Part shown: positions 28,210-38,326 of the stretch, piece by piece
Layout: each line of letters begins with the position of its first letter
Position numbering within the stretch: the stretch's first letter is position 1
Origin: Sphingomonas sp. CCH21-G11
Lineage (GTDB): Bacteria > Pseudomonadota > Alphaproteobacteria > Sphingomonadales > Sphingomonadaceae
Assembly: GCF_001555965.1 (NCBI RefSeq)
Contig: NZ_LSHX01000023.1
Span: forward strand, 1 to 57,029
Length of the DNA stretch: 57,029 nt
Direction of reading: 5' to 3'
Notes under the pieces: model-generated
The model's input: the letters and a program-made list of their open reading frames with translations, nothing else
What the model was told of the DNA's origin: nothing
The model's database searches: none
Translations under genes and position numbers: made by a program

Positions 28210-28245
28210 TTTAAAAGGCCGGATGGCTTGAAAAGGGAGGGTGTC

Positions 28246-30546
28246 ATGATGAACCGCAAGGGATTTTCGCGGACCGCCGCGTTGATGGCGAGCTGCACGA
28301 TGTTCGCGTTGCCGGCATGGGCGCAGCAGGCCGATACGCCCGATCCGGCCGAGGAGAATGTCGCGGCCGACATCGTCGTCACGGCGCAGAAGCGCGAGGA
28401 ACGGCTTCAGGACGTGCCGATCGCGGTCTCGGTCGTTTCGGGCGATCTGCTCGACCGCCAGGGCGCGGTCTCGCTCGAGAATGCGCAGTATCTCGTCCCC
28501 ACGCTCAATTTCCGCAAATCGGGTACGACGATCAACCAGTCGCTGTTCCTGCGCGGCGTCGGCACCTCGACCTTCTCGATCGCGGGCGAGCCGTCGGTCT
28601 CGACCGTCGTCGACGGCGTCGTCTACAGCCGCGCGGGCGAAGCGTTCAGCGACCTGATCGACATCGAGCGGCTCGAGGTGCTGCGCGGGCCGCAGGGCAC
28701 CCTGTTCGGCAAGAACGGGTCGGCCGGCGTGGTCAACATCGTCACGCGGCGACCAGGCAATGAGCTCGGCGGCTATGTCGAGGGCGCGTTCTACTTCGAC
28801 CAGGGCAACGAATATCGCGTGCGCGGCGCGCTGGACGTGCCACTCGGCGCGAACATCTCCAGCCGCTTCACGGGCTTCTACGGCAATTACGAAGGCAATC
28901 TGTTCAATCGCGCGGTGAACACGCGCGTCAACGGATATGAGCATTACGGCGTGCGCGGCATGATTGTCGCCGAACCGACCCCGGACCTGACCTTCACGCT
29001 GATCGCCGACTGGCGCCAGGCCAAGGATGATTGCTGCGCCGAGCTGATCGGGACCGCGCCGACCGGCGCTGCGGGCGCACTGCTCAATCCCGCCAACGTG
29101 CTGCCGACACCGCGCGGCGATGAGACGCGCGAGGTCAATCAGAACCTGGTCACGGCGACCAACGAGGAAAGCTATGGCGCGTCGCTTCAGGTCGACGCGA
29201 CGCTCGGCGGGCTCACCGTCACCTCGATCACCGCTTGGCGGCGGTACGACAATGAGGAGATTCGCGACGGCGACTGGCTCGACCAGGCCTATGTCGGCGT
29301 CCCGCAGCTGCACGACATCGGTCCGCAGACCGGCGAGACGTTCACCCAGGAAGTCCGGCTGGCGTCGCCGGGCGGCGAGACGATCGATTACACGCTCGGC
29401 TTCTTCTATTCGAATGCGGACACCGAGCGGACCTTTACCCGCAACGTCATCTCCTGCACGCGCACGCCCGCGCCCACCACGCTGACGCCATGCACCGCGC
29501 CGGGCACGGTCATCACCCGGCCGAACGGATCGGCAACGTTCGGATCGACCTTCAGCAACCTGGCGCTGTTCGGCCAGGCGACGCTGAACCTGACCGAGCG
29601 GCTGCGGCTGATCGGCGGGTTTCGCTACACCTATGACCAGCTCGAGGTGTTCCACCGCCGTGTGTCGCCGCTGACCGGTCCCGGCATCGCCGCCAGTTTC
29701 GGCCCGTTCAACGGCAAGACGACGAACAACGACGTGTCGGGCCGCGCCGGGGTTCAGTTCGACATCGTGCCCGAATCGGTCGCCTACGCGACCTATTCGC
29801 GCGGCTACAAGGGCCCGGCGTTCAACGTGTTCTTCAACCTCGGCGCGACCGGCACCAACGTCATCGAGCCCGAGACCGCCGACAGCTACGAAATCGGCCT
29901 GAAGAACAGCCTGTTCGGCGGTCGCCTGGTCATCAACCTCGCCGCCTATTACGCGAAATACGAGAATTTCCAGGCGAACAACCCCGATCTGGTCGAAGGG
30001 GTGGTGGTCACCCGCTTCACCAATGCCGGCACGATTTCGACACGCGGCGGCGAGCTCGACTTCCTCTGGAGCCCGGCGCGCGACGTCAGCGTCTCCGGCG
30101 GCGTCGCCTATACCGATGCGCGCGTCGACCGCTTCCGCGTTCCGACCAGCGGGAATGTCGTCAACGTCGTCCCCGACGGCACCAGCCTCGCCTATGCGCC
30201 CGACTGGAAGGCATCGGTGGCGGGCGACTGGCGCATCCGCACCGGCGGCGCGATCGATATCGGCGTCAATGGCCAGGCAGCGTGGCAGACCGAGCAGCTG
30301 TCGCAATTCGACGCCAGCGCCGCCGTGCGCGCGGTGACGACGATCGAGGAATATGCGCTGGTCGATCTCGCCGCGTCGATCATCGATGCCAAGGACCGCT
30401 TTCGCGTCACGTTCCAGGTCAAGAACCTGTTCGACCAGAGCTTCGCGAGCGCAATCACATCGGGCGGGCCGGGCGGCAGCTTCCGCTACATCATCCCGCG
30501 CGAGGCGGATCGCTATTTCGGGTTGATCGGCCGGGTCAACTTCTGA
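28246..30546 (+). CDS. TonB-dependent outer membrane receptor
   Basis: The 766-residue protein has a signal peptide (MMNRKGFSRTAALMASC ... LPAWA, cut near residue 26). The plug domain has VVTAQKREERLQDVPIAV and RLEVLRGPQGTLFGKN, and a 22-strand barrel ends in the terminal Phe of FGLIGRVNF. These proteins import siderophores, sugars or aromatics with TonB energy. The subfamily resembles the abundant sphingomonad receptors annotated broadly as TonB-dependent; the ligand is not determined. ATG 28246 has GGGAGG 6-7 bases upstream; an upstream in-frame TTG at 28228 would swallow that site. It is next to the MFS importer on the same strand. Confidence 0.93.
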   Translation: MMNRKGFSRTAALMASCTMFALPAWAQQADTPDPAEENVAADIVVTAQKREERLQDVPIAVSVVSGDLLDRQGAVSLENAQYLVPTLNFRKSGTTINQSLFLRGVGTSTFSIAGEPSVSTVVDGVVYSRAGEAFSDLIDIERLEVLRGPQGTLFGKNGSAGVVNIVTRRPGNELGGYVEGAFYFDQGNEYRVRGALDVPLGANISSRFTGFYGNYEGNLFNRAVNTRVNGYEHYGVRGMIVAEPTPDLTFTLIADWRQAKDDCCAELIGTAPTGAAGALLNPANVLPTPRGDETREVNQNLVTATNEESYGASLQVDATLGGLTVTSITAWRRYDNEEIRDGDWLDQAYVGVPQLHDIGPQTGETFTQEVRLASPGGETIDYTLGFFYSNADTERTFTRNVISCTRTPAPTTLTPCTAPGTVITRPNGSATFGSTFSNLALFGQATLNLTERLRLIGGFRYTYDQLEVFHRRVSPLTGPGIAASFGPFNGKTTNNDVSGRAGVQFDIVPESVAYATYSRGYKGPAFNVFFNLGATGTNVIEPETADSYEIGLKNSLFGGRLVINLAAYYAKYENFQANNPDLVEGVVVTRFTNAGTISTRGGELDFLWSPARDVSVSGGVAYTDARVDRFRVPTSGNVVNVVPDGTSLAYAPDWKASVAGDWRIRTGGAIDIGVNGQAAWQTEQLSQFDASAAVRAVTTIEEYALVDLAASIIDAKDRFRVTFQVKNLFDQSFASAITSGGPGGSFRYIIPREADRYFGLIGRVNF

Positions 30547-30580
30547 CCCGTCGGGACCGGGGCCGGCGCGCGTTCGCGGA

Positions 30581-31390
30581 TCAGCCGACGAACGCGCGCT
30601 CGACCACGAACTGGCCGGGGTTGCTGCGCGTCCCTTCGCGCAGTCCCATGCCCTCCAGCAGTCCGATCATCTCCGCATTGAAGGCGATCGACCCGCAGAT
30701 CATCCAGCGCGCCTCGGCATGTTCGGCCTCGCTCAAGCCCATGTCCGCGCCAAACCGGCCGTCGCGGATGCGGTCGGTGATGCGGCCCTGGGTGTGGAAC
30801 GCGCCGCGCGTGACGGTCGGGTAATAGGTGAAGCGGTCGCGCAGCATCTCGCCGAAGATCTCGTCATTCTTGATCTCCTCGCCCAGGAATTCGCTGTAGG
30901 CGAGTTCCTCCTTCTGCCGCACGGTGTGCGCGACGACGATGTGGCCGAAACGTTCATGCGTCTCGGGATCGCGCAGGATCGACATGAACGGTGCAAGGCC
31001 GGTGCCCGTGCCGATCATCATCAGGTGCTTGCCGGGTTCCAGCGCGTCGGCGACGAGCGTGCCGGTGGTCTTGCGCCCCATCAGGATATGGTCACCGACC
31101 TGAAGGTGCTGGAGGCGCGAGGTCAGTGCGCCGTCGGCGACCTTGACCGAAAAGAATTCGAGGTGATCCTCCCACGCCGGGCTGACGATCGAATAGGCGC
31201 GCAGCAGCGGCCGCCCGTCGGTGCCCGCCAGACCGATCATCACGAACTCGCCCGACGTGAAGCGAAAGCTTTGCGGCCGCTCGACCCGGAAGCTGAACAG
31301 TCCGGGCGTCCAATGGTGCACCCAGGTGACCTTCTGGAGGAACAGCCCCTTGGCTTCGGCCAGGGCTTCCATGGTGGCGAGTTCGGTCAT
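30581..31390 (-). CDS. fpr: Ferredoxin-NADP+ reductase
   Basis: The 269-residue FAD flavoenzyme moves electrons between NADPH and ferredoxin or flavodoxin. The FAD-binding motif is LLRAYSIVSP (RxYS) and the NADP-binding motif GTGTGLAPFMSILRD. A WMICGS segment and a C-terminal FVVERAFVG end of the bacterial Fpr type are also present. ATG 31390 (MTELATMEALAEAKGLF) is chosen; the frame is open to 31540, but that part is Pro/Arg-rich and unconserved. In proteobacteria fpr often answers oxidative stress. It is divergent from the TPS operon. Confidence 0.94.
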   Translation of the reverse strand: MTELATMEALAEAKGLFLQKVTWVHHWTPGLFSFRVERPQSFRFTSGEFVMIGLAGTDGRPLLRAYSIVSPAWEDHLEFFSVKVADGALTSRLQHLQVGDHILMGRKTTGTLVADALEPGKHLMMIGTGTGLAPFMSILRDPETHERFGHIVVAHTVRQKEELAYSEFLGEEIKNDEIFGEMLRDRFTYYPTVTRGAFHTQGRITDRIRDGRFGADMGLSEAEHAEARWMICGSIAFNAEMIGLLEGMGLREGTRSNPGQFVVERAFVG

Positions 31391-31719
31391 TGTCGGGTTC
31401 CAGGTCGTGGGCAGGTATCGGTTGAATGCACAAGGCGCGGGCGGATGGGGTCGCTTAACGATCAATCGCGGCTTCCGGAATGGGAAAGTGATGTTGACCC
31501 CCGCCAGGCGCAAGGGCGGACCGGTCGATCGCGCCCGCAAAGGCGGAAGACCGGCACCGACACGGTGAGGCGCGGCACACGTTACGCCGCAAAACGCGCG
31601 CGTTTCGGGTTGACCCGGGGGGCGGACAGGATCACTGTCCGGCCCAGCAATCGATCATGAGCAGATGGGGCTCGCGCGCCATGGTCGAAATCGGGTGTCA
31701 CCCACGCTGAACAGGGGGA
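31391..31719. other. 329-base gap between fpr and the TPS operon
   Basis: The gap holds the divergent promoters of fpr and tpsB. CGGACAG (31623-31629) and CTGTCCG (31635-31641) form a 7-bp inverted repeat with a 5-base spacer. A TTGACC (31610-31615) just before it could be a -35 box for the tps operon, but I cannot fix a -10. No gene is seen. Confidence 0.5.
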
Positions 31720-33459
31720 ATGATGAACGCGTGTCGAATGGCGGCGCTGTTCAGCTTGTGGCTTGCGTCCCCGGCGCTGGCCCAGACGACGGTTCCCGTT
31801 CCGCAATCGTCGGTGCCGACGCGCGACCAGCTCCAGGTGCCGGTGCCCGAACGTGCGCCGTCGCGTGCGCGGGTGGATGCGCGCGAGAGCATCGACAGCC
31901 CGGCCTGTCCGTTGCTCGATTCGCCGCTGCGCGTCGATATCAACCGCGTGCGCTTCATGCCCGTCGGTCGACCCGCGATACCGGCCGAAATCCAGCAGCT
32001 GCTCGATCAGGTCGATCTGCCCGCCACCGGCAACCAGCCGATCAGCAATGTCTGCATCATCCGCGATCGTGCCAATGCCCAGCTGCGGCGCGGCGGCTAT
32101 ATCGCGTCGGTCCAGATCCCGCCGCAGGAGGTGGCGACCGGCGAGCTGCAGCTGGCGGTCGTGCTCGCCCGGATCAGCGAAGTTCGGGTGCGCGGCGAAC
32201 CGGGTCCGCACCGGGCGTTGCTGGAGCGCCAGATCGCCCGAATCCGCGCGCTCGATCCGCTGCGTGAAGCCGATATCGAGCGGCTGCTGCTGCTGACCGG
32301 CGACGCGCCGGGGCTCGACATCCAGCTTTCGCTGCGGCCGGCGGGCACCGGGCCGGGCGAGGTGATCGGCGATCTGCTGATCCAGAGCAGCGCCTTTGCT
32401 GTCTATGGCAACGTCCAGAATTACGGCGCGCGCCAGCTGGGGCGGGAAACCGGGTACCTGCGCGGCGAGCTTTATGGCGTGCTCACCGGCAGCGACGTGC
32501 TCTACGCGGTCGCGTCAAGCTCGCTCGATTTCGATTCGCAGCAGCTGGTCCAGCTCGGCTACACGACTGGAATCGATGGGGCAGGGACGACCGTCGGGCT
32601 GCGGGGAACCTATGCCTGGTCGCGCCCCGACCTCGATACGCTCGACCTGCGATCCGAATCGCTGATCGTCGGCGTCGACGTGACCCGGCCGCTGCTGCGT
32701 TCAGTGCGCGCGAACGCGGCGATCGGGCTGGGGGCGGAATGGCTCGACCAGCGCACGCGCGTGTTCGGCGGACCGACCGTGTCGCCACTCAATACCGACA
32801 AGCTGCGCATCATCTACGCACGCCTGGACAGCAGCTATCGCGTGCCCGACCCCCTCGGCGGCACGCTGTTCAACCTCGCGACCAGCGTCGAGGTGCGCAA
32901 GGGCGTCGCGATTCTCGGCGCGTCGCGTCCCGGGGAGATCCGGGCCGACGGCGCGAGCCTGTCGCGGTTCGAGGGCGACCCGCAGGCGACCGTGGTGCGC
33001 GGCGCGGCGAATGCGGAGATCGCGGCCGGCCCGATCTTCTCGGTGCTGGGCAGCGCGCGCGGGCAGTGGGCGAACCACCCGCTTCTCAATCTGGAAGAGT
33101 TCACGATCGGCAACCTGGCGATCGGGCGCGGTTACGATCCCGGATCAAATGCGGGCGACCGCGCCGCCGCGGTGCGCGGCGAAATCCAGGCGCGCCTGCC
33201 GCTCGACCTCCCGGTCGCGATCCGCCTGCTCGCCTTTGCCGACGCCGTGTGGCTGTGGAACCTCGACAGCGGCACGACGGAGGCGGAACGGACGCTCACC
33301 TCGTTCGGGGGCGGCGTGAACGTCCAGCTGCCCGGGCTGCTGTCGCTCGACATATTGTACGCCGTGCCGCGCGACCGGGCGCTTTCGTTCGATCCCGAAC
33401 CGCCGCCGGCGCGCTTGCTCGTCTCTCTCACCGCAAGGTTCAGTCCCTATGTCCGTTGA
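31720..33459 (+). CDS. TpsB: two-partner secretion outer membrane transporter (ShlB/FhaC family)
   Basis: The 579-residue protein has a signal peptide (MMNACRMAALFSLWLASPALA). Two POTRA domains (about 65-210) carry out substrate recognition in FhaC-type transporters. A C-terminal beta barrel contains the conserved lid-loop motif RGYDPGSNAGDRA and ends SLTARFSPYVR. TpsB proteins export one dedicated TpsA partner across the outer membrane without ATP. ATG 31720 or 31723 are both possible; AGGGGGA ends at 31719, favouring 31723. It overlaps tpsA by 11 bases. Confidence 0.93.
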   Translation: MMNACRMAALFSLWLASPALAQTTVPVPQSSVPTRDQLQVPVPERAPSRARVDARESIDSPACPLLDSPLRVDINRVRFMPVGRPAIPAEIQQLLDQVDLPATGNQPISNVCIIRDRANAQLRRGGYIASVQIPPQEVATGELQLAVVLARISEVRVRGEPGPHRALLERQIARIRALDPLREADIERLLLLTGDAPGLDIQLSLRPAGTGPGEVIGDLLIQSSAFAVYGNVQNYGARQLGRETGYLRGELYGVLTGSDVLYAVASSSLDFDSQQLVQLGYTTGIDGAGTTVGLRGTYAWSRPDLDTLDLRSESLIVGVDVTRPLLRSVRANAAIGLGAEWLDQRTRVFGGPTVSPLNTDKLRIIYARLDSSYRVPDPLGGTLFNLATSVEVRKGVAILGASRPGEIRADGASLSRFEGDPQATVVRGAANAEIAAGPIFSVLGSARGQWANHPLLNLEEFTIGNLAIGRGYDPGSNAGDRAAAVRGEIQARLPLDLPVAIRLLAFADAVWLWNLDSGTTEAERTLTSFGGGVNVQLPGLLSLDILYAVPRDRALSFDPEPPPARLLVSLTARFSPYVR

Positions 33460-36400
33460 GTTCGCGATGCGTACCGATCGCGCGGCATGGCTGCGCACGA
33501 CGGCCCTGGCCGGGTGGCTGCTGTCGGCGAGCGTACCGGCATTCGCGCAGGCGCTGCCCACGCCCGGCGACGCGATCCGGAACACCGCGAGCGGCGGCGA
33601 CATCGCCATCATTGCGAACCCGACGCCGACGACGCTGCAGGTCGACCTGCGCGCGCGCAACACGGTTATCGAATGGGCGGGCTTCAGCGTGCCCGAGGGA
33701 AGCACCGCCACCTTCCGCGACGGGCGCGCCGACGGCATCGCCGGCACCAATCCGATCGCGGTACTCAACCGGGTGGTGGCGACACCCGCCCCCACGCCGA
33801 CACCGTCTCCCAACTTCAGCGAATCCTTTTCCACCTTTGCCGCGCCAGCCGCAGCCGCGGCCGCGCCGGGCAGCGCGCCCGCGATCAGCCAGATCCTGGG
33901 CGCGCTCAATTCGGATCCGAACGTCTCGGTCTTCCTGATCAATCCGACCGGCATCCTCTTCGGTCCGAACGCGAACGTTTCGGTTGGTGCGCTCGTGGCG
34001 AGCACCCTGGCGCTCAGCGATACGGAATTCTTCGGCACCGATGGATTCGACTTCACTGGTGGAAGCGGCTCGATTCAGGTCGATGCCGGGGCACGCATCA
34101 CGGCCGCGTCGACGCTGACCACGGGGGCGGTCGCGCTGATCGCGGCGGCGATCGATACGCGCGGGACGCTGTCGGCCAGCGGCGATGTTGCGATCGTCAG
34201 CGCGAGCGACGTCAATCTGGTGTTCCAGCCCGGCAGCCCGCTGTCGCTGACGATCCAGCGCGGCACGGCGCTGAACGCGCCAATGGTCGCGCGCGGCACG
34301 ATCGCGGGCCGCAACGTGCTTTTCGCCGCCGCGACGCAGGCGACGGTGACCGAATCGATCCTCGACATCCAGTCGCTGGTGACCGCGACGACCGCGACCG
34401 CCAGCGATCGCGGCGTGATCCTGGCGGCGGGGCCGACCAGCGTGCCCGGCGGCCGCGTTGCCTTTGCCGCGGGTCCGGCGACGGGCGGCGTGGTCGACGT
34501 GACCCTGGGTGGCAGCCTGAACGCGTCGGGGGCGGCGGGCGACGTCACCCTGCTGACCAATGGCGCAATCGGCGCACCCGGCAACGCGGTGGCGATCGAC
34601 GCGGGTGGGAATGTGACCGTGCGGCCGTCGCGGGGTACGACGCAGTTGGGCTCGATCGCCGCGGGCGGTGACGTGTCGATCGTCGTGCCCGGCGCGCTGG
34701 AGATCGCGACAGTGGCCGGCAACGACGTTGCGATCGTCGCGGGCAGCATTGCGGGGGCGGGCGGTGGTCCGGGGACCGACATCACCGGTCGCGGCGCCGT
34801 CGATCTGGACCTCGCGGGTTCCGCGACGCTCGGGGCGGTCGACGGGACGACGAGCGTGACCATCACGGCACCGGGTGGCGACGTGCGGACGACGCGCCTG
34901 CAGTCCGCGGGAACCATCGAGGCGGTGGCGCGCACGCTCGATCTCGGTACGATCGGTGGCAGCGACGCATTGCTCACCGCGCAGGTCGGTGACCTGGTCA
35001 TCGCCGGCGGGACGGTGACCGATGCCGTGTTGAGCGCCGCGAACGACCTTCGCATTACCGGCACGCTGACCTCGAACGGGACGACCACGCTGATCGCGGG
35101 CGACGCGATCGTCGGCGGGTCGGTCGTCGGCGCCGGATCGCTGAGCGCATTCGCGACCACGATCGACGCAACCGAATTGTCGGGTGCGGCGGGACTGTCG
35201 ACCAATTCGGCCAGCCTGAGGCTCGACCGGGCATCGGCGACGGCGGGCAGCGGGTCGCTGGTCACGACCGACGGCGCACTGGCGATCGGATCCGGCCAGT
35301 TCGCGCGCCTGTCGCTCGACTCGGCGGCGGACCTGATCATCGGCAATACGATCATCGTCGACGCCGATGCGCGGCTAGTGGCCGCGGGCGCGATCGACGG
35401 CGGCGGCGTCCGCAGCGGGACGACGCTGGACATCGCGGCCGGCGGGCGGATCGATGCAGACGAACTTGCGGGGGCAAGTGCGGTGACGATCACCGGCGAC
35501 GCCGTCGTCGCAGACGTGCTCGAGTCGACCAACGGCACTGTGCGCGCGACCGCGCTCGGTGGCGGCTTGGCGATCGGGTCGGCCGTGGCGGGGGGCAACC
35601 TGGCCCTCGAAGCGGCGGCCGGCATGATGCTGCGCGGCAATGCGACGGCGGGGGGCGACCTGACGCTGCGCGGGAGCGAGGTGACGCTGGGCAATGACGG
35701 CTTGGCGCTTCAGCAGGCCGGCGGGCAGGTCCGCGTCGACACGACCGCGGGTGCGATCCGCGGCGTCGGCAGCCTGACCCTGCGTTCGAATGCGGACGGG
35801 GTCGGTGGCGAGCCGGTTCGCCTGAACGCTGCGACGCGCATCGATTTCGCCGCCACCACCGCGATCGAGAGCGGCGGGCGCGCCGGCGACCTTCTCCTGC
35901 AGCGCGGCGACGCGGGTGCGGCGCTGGCGCTGGGTGCCGTGTCGGTGCGCCGGATCGGGGACGGCACGCTGATCAATGGCGGCGATATCGTCTTCGGTGG
36001 CCCGGTGGTCCTGACGGACGGCCTGACGCTGACCTCGACCGCCGGCGCGATCAGGCTGGGCAATGTGACGATCACCGGCCCGACCGGACTGGCGATCAAT
36101 GCTGCCGACGCGATCGGGATCGGCGATGTCGCCGCGCGCGACCTGTTCCTGCGCGGGGCTTCGGTTAATGGCGGCACCCTGGATATCGCGAGCGATGCCG
36201 ATATCGCGGCGTCCAACGGTGCCCTGCTGCTCGCGGGCGGGCGGGTCGGCAACCAGTTGCGCCTTGCCAAGGCGGGAACGACCGGAAGCCTGACGATTGC
36301 CGGCGCGCTGCAGGCGGCGGCGGCGCCGGGCTCGACGGCCGATGCGATCGTCACTTCGACCACCGACGCCCGGATCGACACGCTGCGAAGCGTCGGCGGG

Positions 36401-38326
36401 AATGTCGAGGTTACGGCAGGCGGCGCCGTCACCGGTGCTGCGGCCGGGCGCGGCGCAACGCTTCGGGCCAACGCGGCGACCGGCAGCCTTCGCGTGACGG
36501 CGGGCGGTGCGCTGACCTTGGCCGGGTTCGACGCGGGTCGCGATGTCGCGCTGACCACCACTCAGGCGCTTTCGGTTACCGGCGACGTGACCCTGGGCGG
36601 CAGCCTGACGCTGAACGGCGCGACCGTTGCGCTGGGCGGCGGCACGAAGTCGGCGGCCGGGGCGATCGACATCACCGCGTCGTCGGGCGGGATCAGCGCG
36701 GATGCGGGCGCTCGGCTGATCGCGGACAGCGACGGCGCGGGCGGGGGCGACATGACGCTGCGATCGGCGGCGGCGATCGCGCTGGGCGGCACGACCCTGC
36801 TGGGTGGACCGGCCCGCCAGTCGAACATCCGGCTCGCGCTTGGCCCGGGTGCGCCGCTGACGCTGGGCACGGTCGCGGCGCGCAGCCTGACCTCGCTCAA
36901 CGCCAGTGGCGGCGCGGCCGGGCTGGACACGACCGGGACGGTGACCATCGACACGCTCAGCCTCGTCGATGGCTTTACCGTCGGCCGCACGCAGCAGCCG
37001 GCCGCGCTGACCATCGGCACGCTGACCAGCAGCGCTGGCGGCGTTTCGCTGTCGTCGCCGCAACTGCGCGTGGGCAGCGTGACGGCGGCGGGCGACGTGA
37101 CGATCGAAACCGCGGGCGAACTGCGCTTCGACGCGATCCGCGCACCCGGGCGGCTGGTTTCGATCGGTTCGAGCGACATCGCGATCGGCCAGGCGATCAC
37201 CGCCAGCGAGGTGCGGCTGATCAATCGCGGCACGGCGAACCGCGTCCGCATCGGCGGCGTGCCGGAGGGCAATGCCGCGGAGTTCAACGCGGCCGCCGCG
37301 CCGCTTTATGCGCTGACCAACGAGGAGATCGCACGGATCGATGCCGCGACGCTCCGCGTGGACGCGGGCGGGCGTGACCTGATCGTCGGCGACGCGACTT
37401 TTGGCGCGACGGCGGGCAGTGCAGCGGTGTCGTTGTGGAACCGCGGGCGGATCGACGTGCTCGGGCGGCTTGAGGTGACCGGCGGCGCATCGGCGCGGAC
37501 GTTGCAGGTGGGTGGCGACGGCACCGATACCGGCATCGCGTCGGTGATCCGCGTCGCGCCGCGCCCCAGCGGCGGCGGACGGATCGTGGCGGAGGGCGGG
37601 CGCGTGCTGCTGGCCGGCGGCCGCATCGGCGTCGGCTATGACCGCGATTTCCAGATGCTGCTGGGCCTGGCACCGGGGAGCACCGCAACGCCGACGACGC
37701 AGCAGGTCAATGACCAGCTCGTCGCGCGATCCAACTCGTCGCTCTACATCGCGACGCTGGCCGGCGAAGCGCCCTATGTTGACACCGTGCTGGTCCGCGC
37801 CGGGACGCTGGCGGTCCGTTATGCCGACTTCGCGCTGTTCCAGAATACGGGGCTGCCGGGGCTGACATCGGGCATCGACCTGACCGGATTGAGCGGCGTC
37901 ACCACGCTCCAGATCGGCGCGACCGCGGGCGTGACGCCCAACAGCTTCGCCTTTTTCGGCGCGATCAACGGCGTTTCCGGACGGGCGACCTCGCTGCTGG
38001 GGGCGGACAGCATCAGCCTCGATTCGCTGGTCGATCGCGGCGGCGCGCGCGCCAATGGCTGTCTGATCGGGTCGGCCGGGGGCGGGTGCCTGTCTGCCTC
38101 GCTGGCGCAGCCGCAGCTGCTGCGCGTCGAGAACAATACCGAGATTTTCGGGAGCAGCGCGGCGCTGACCCTGCTGTTCGACCCGCTGGTCGGATCGAAC
38201 AACGAATCGCTGTTCGCCGACATCGTCGGGCTTGACATCGCGCCCGTCGGGGCAACCGCGGAGCCCGCGCCACCACCCGAATGTCCGCCCGGAAGCCAGG
38301 CCTGTCCCGCGGAGCCGCAGCCATGA
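33449..38326 (+). CDS. TpsA: filamentous-haemagglutinin-type exoprotein
   Basis: This 1625-residue exoprotein has an extended signal peptide (about 1-35, ending PAFAQA). The N-terminal TPS/haemagglutination domain (about 36-270) has NPTGILFGPNANVSVG at 165-180, a form of the NPNGI motif. A very long beta-helical body follows, made of short imperfect repeats rich in Gly, Ala, Thr and Asp. Cysteines are concentrated at the end: NGCLIGSAGGGCL and ECPPGSQAC. A Pro/Ala-rich insertion (about 112-145) interrupts the TPS domain. Export through the adjacent TpsB to the cell surface is expected. The C-terminal Cys pair recalls the HMW1 anchoring loop. There are no CDI toxin or VENN motifs. Confidence 0.93.
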   Translation: MSVEFAMRTDRAAWLRTTALAGWLLSASVPAFAQALPTPGDAIRNTASGGDIAIIANPTPTTLQVDLRARNTVIEWAGFSVPEGSTATFRDGRADGIAGTNPIAVLNRVVATPAPTPTPSPNFSESFSTFAAPAAAAAAPGSAPAISQILGALNSDPNVSVFLINPTGILFGPNANVSVGALVASTLALSDTEFFGTDGFDFTGGSGSIQVDAGARITAASTLTTGAVALIAAAIDTRGTLSASGDVAIVSASDVNLVFQPGSPLSLTIQRGTALNAPMVARGTIAGRNVLFAAATQATVTESILDIQSLVTATTATASDRGVILAAGPTSVPGGRVAFAAGPATGGVVDVTLGGSLNASGAAGDVTLLTNGAIGAPGNAVAIDAGGNVTVRPSRGTTQLGSIAAGGDVSIVVPGALEIATVAGNDVAIVAGSIAGAGGGPGTDITGRGAVDLDLAGSATLGAVDGTTSVTITAPGGDVRTTRLQSAGTIEAVARTLDLGTIGGSDALLTAQVGDLVIAGGTVTDAVLSAANDLRITGTLTSNGTTTLIAGDAIVGGSVVGAGSLSAFATTIDATELSGAAGLSTNSASLRLDRASATAGSGSLVTTDGALAIGSGQFARLSLDSAADLIIGNTIIVDADARLVAAGAIDGGGVRSGTTLDIAAGGRIDADELAGASAVTITGDAVVADVLESTNGTVRATALGGGLAIGSAVAGGNLALEAAAGMMLRGNATAGGDLTLRGSEVTLGNDGLALQQAGGQVRVDTTAGAIRGVGSLTLRSNADGVGGEPVRLNAATRIDFAATTAIESGGRAGDLLLQRGDAGAALALGAVSVRRIGDGTLINGGDIVFGGPVVLTDGLTLTSTAGAIRLGNVTITGPTGLAINAADAIGIGDVAARDLFLRGASVNGGTLDIASDADIAASNGALLLAGGRVGNQLRLAKAGTTGSLTIAGALQAAAAPGSTADAIVTSTTDARIDTLRSVGGNVEVTAGGAVTGAAAGRGATLRANAATGSLRVTAGGALTLAGFDAGRDVALTTTQALSVTGDVTLGGSLTLNGATVALGGGTKSAAGAIDITASSGGISADAGARLIADSDGAGGGDMTLRSAAAIALGGTTLLGGPARQSNIRLALGPGAPLTLGTVAARSLTSLNASGGAAGLDTTGTVTIDTLSLVDGFTVGRTQQPAALTIGTLTSSAGGVSLSSPQLRVGSVTAAGDVTIETAGELRFDAIRAPGRLVSIGSSDIAIGQAITASEVRLINRGTANRVRIGGVPEGNAAEFNAAAAPLYALTNEEIARIDAATLRVDAGGRDLIVGDATFGATAGSAAVSLWNRGRIDVLGRLEVTGGASARTLQVGGDGTDTGIASVIRVAPRPSGGGRIVAEGGRVLLAGGRIGVGYDRDFQMLLGLAPGSTATPTTQQVNDQLVARSNSSLYIATLAGEAPYVDTVLVRAGTLAVRYADFALFQNTGLPGLTSGIDLTGLSGVTTLQIGATAGVTPNSFAFFGAINGVSGRATSLLGADSISLDSLVDRGGARANGCLIGSAGGGCLSASLAQPQLLRVENNTEIFGSSAALTLLFDPLVGSNNESLFADIVGLDIAPVGATAEPAPPPECPPGSQACPAEPQP

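Noticed and set aside
33449..38326. Contact-dependent inhibition (CdiA-like) toxin
   Set aside because: There is no VENN-type pre-toxin motif, no toxin-like C-terminal domain and no following immunity gene. The next gene is the CHAT protein, so an adhesin-like exoprotein is more likely.
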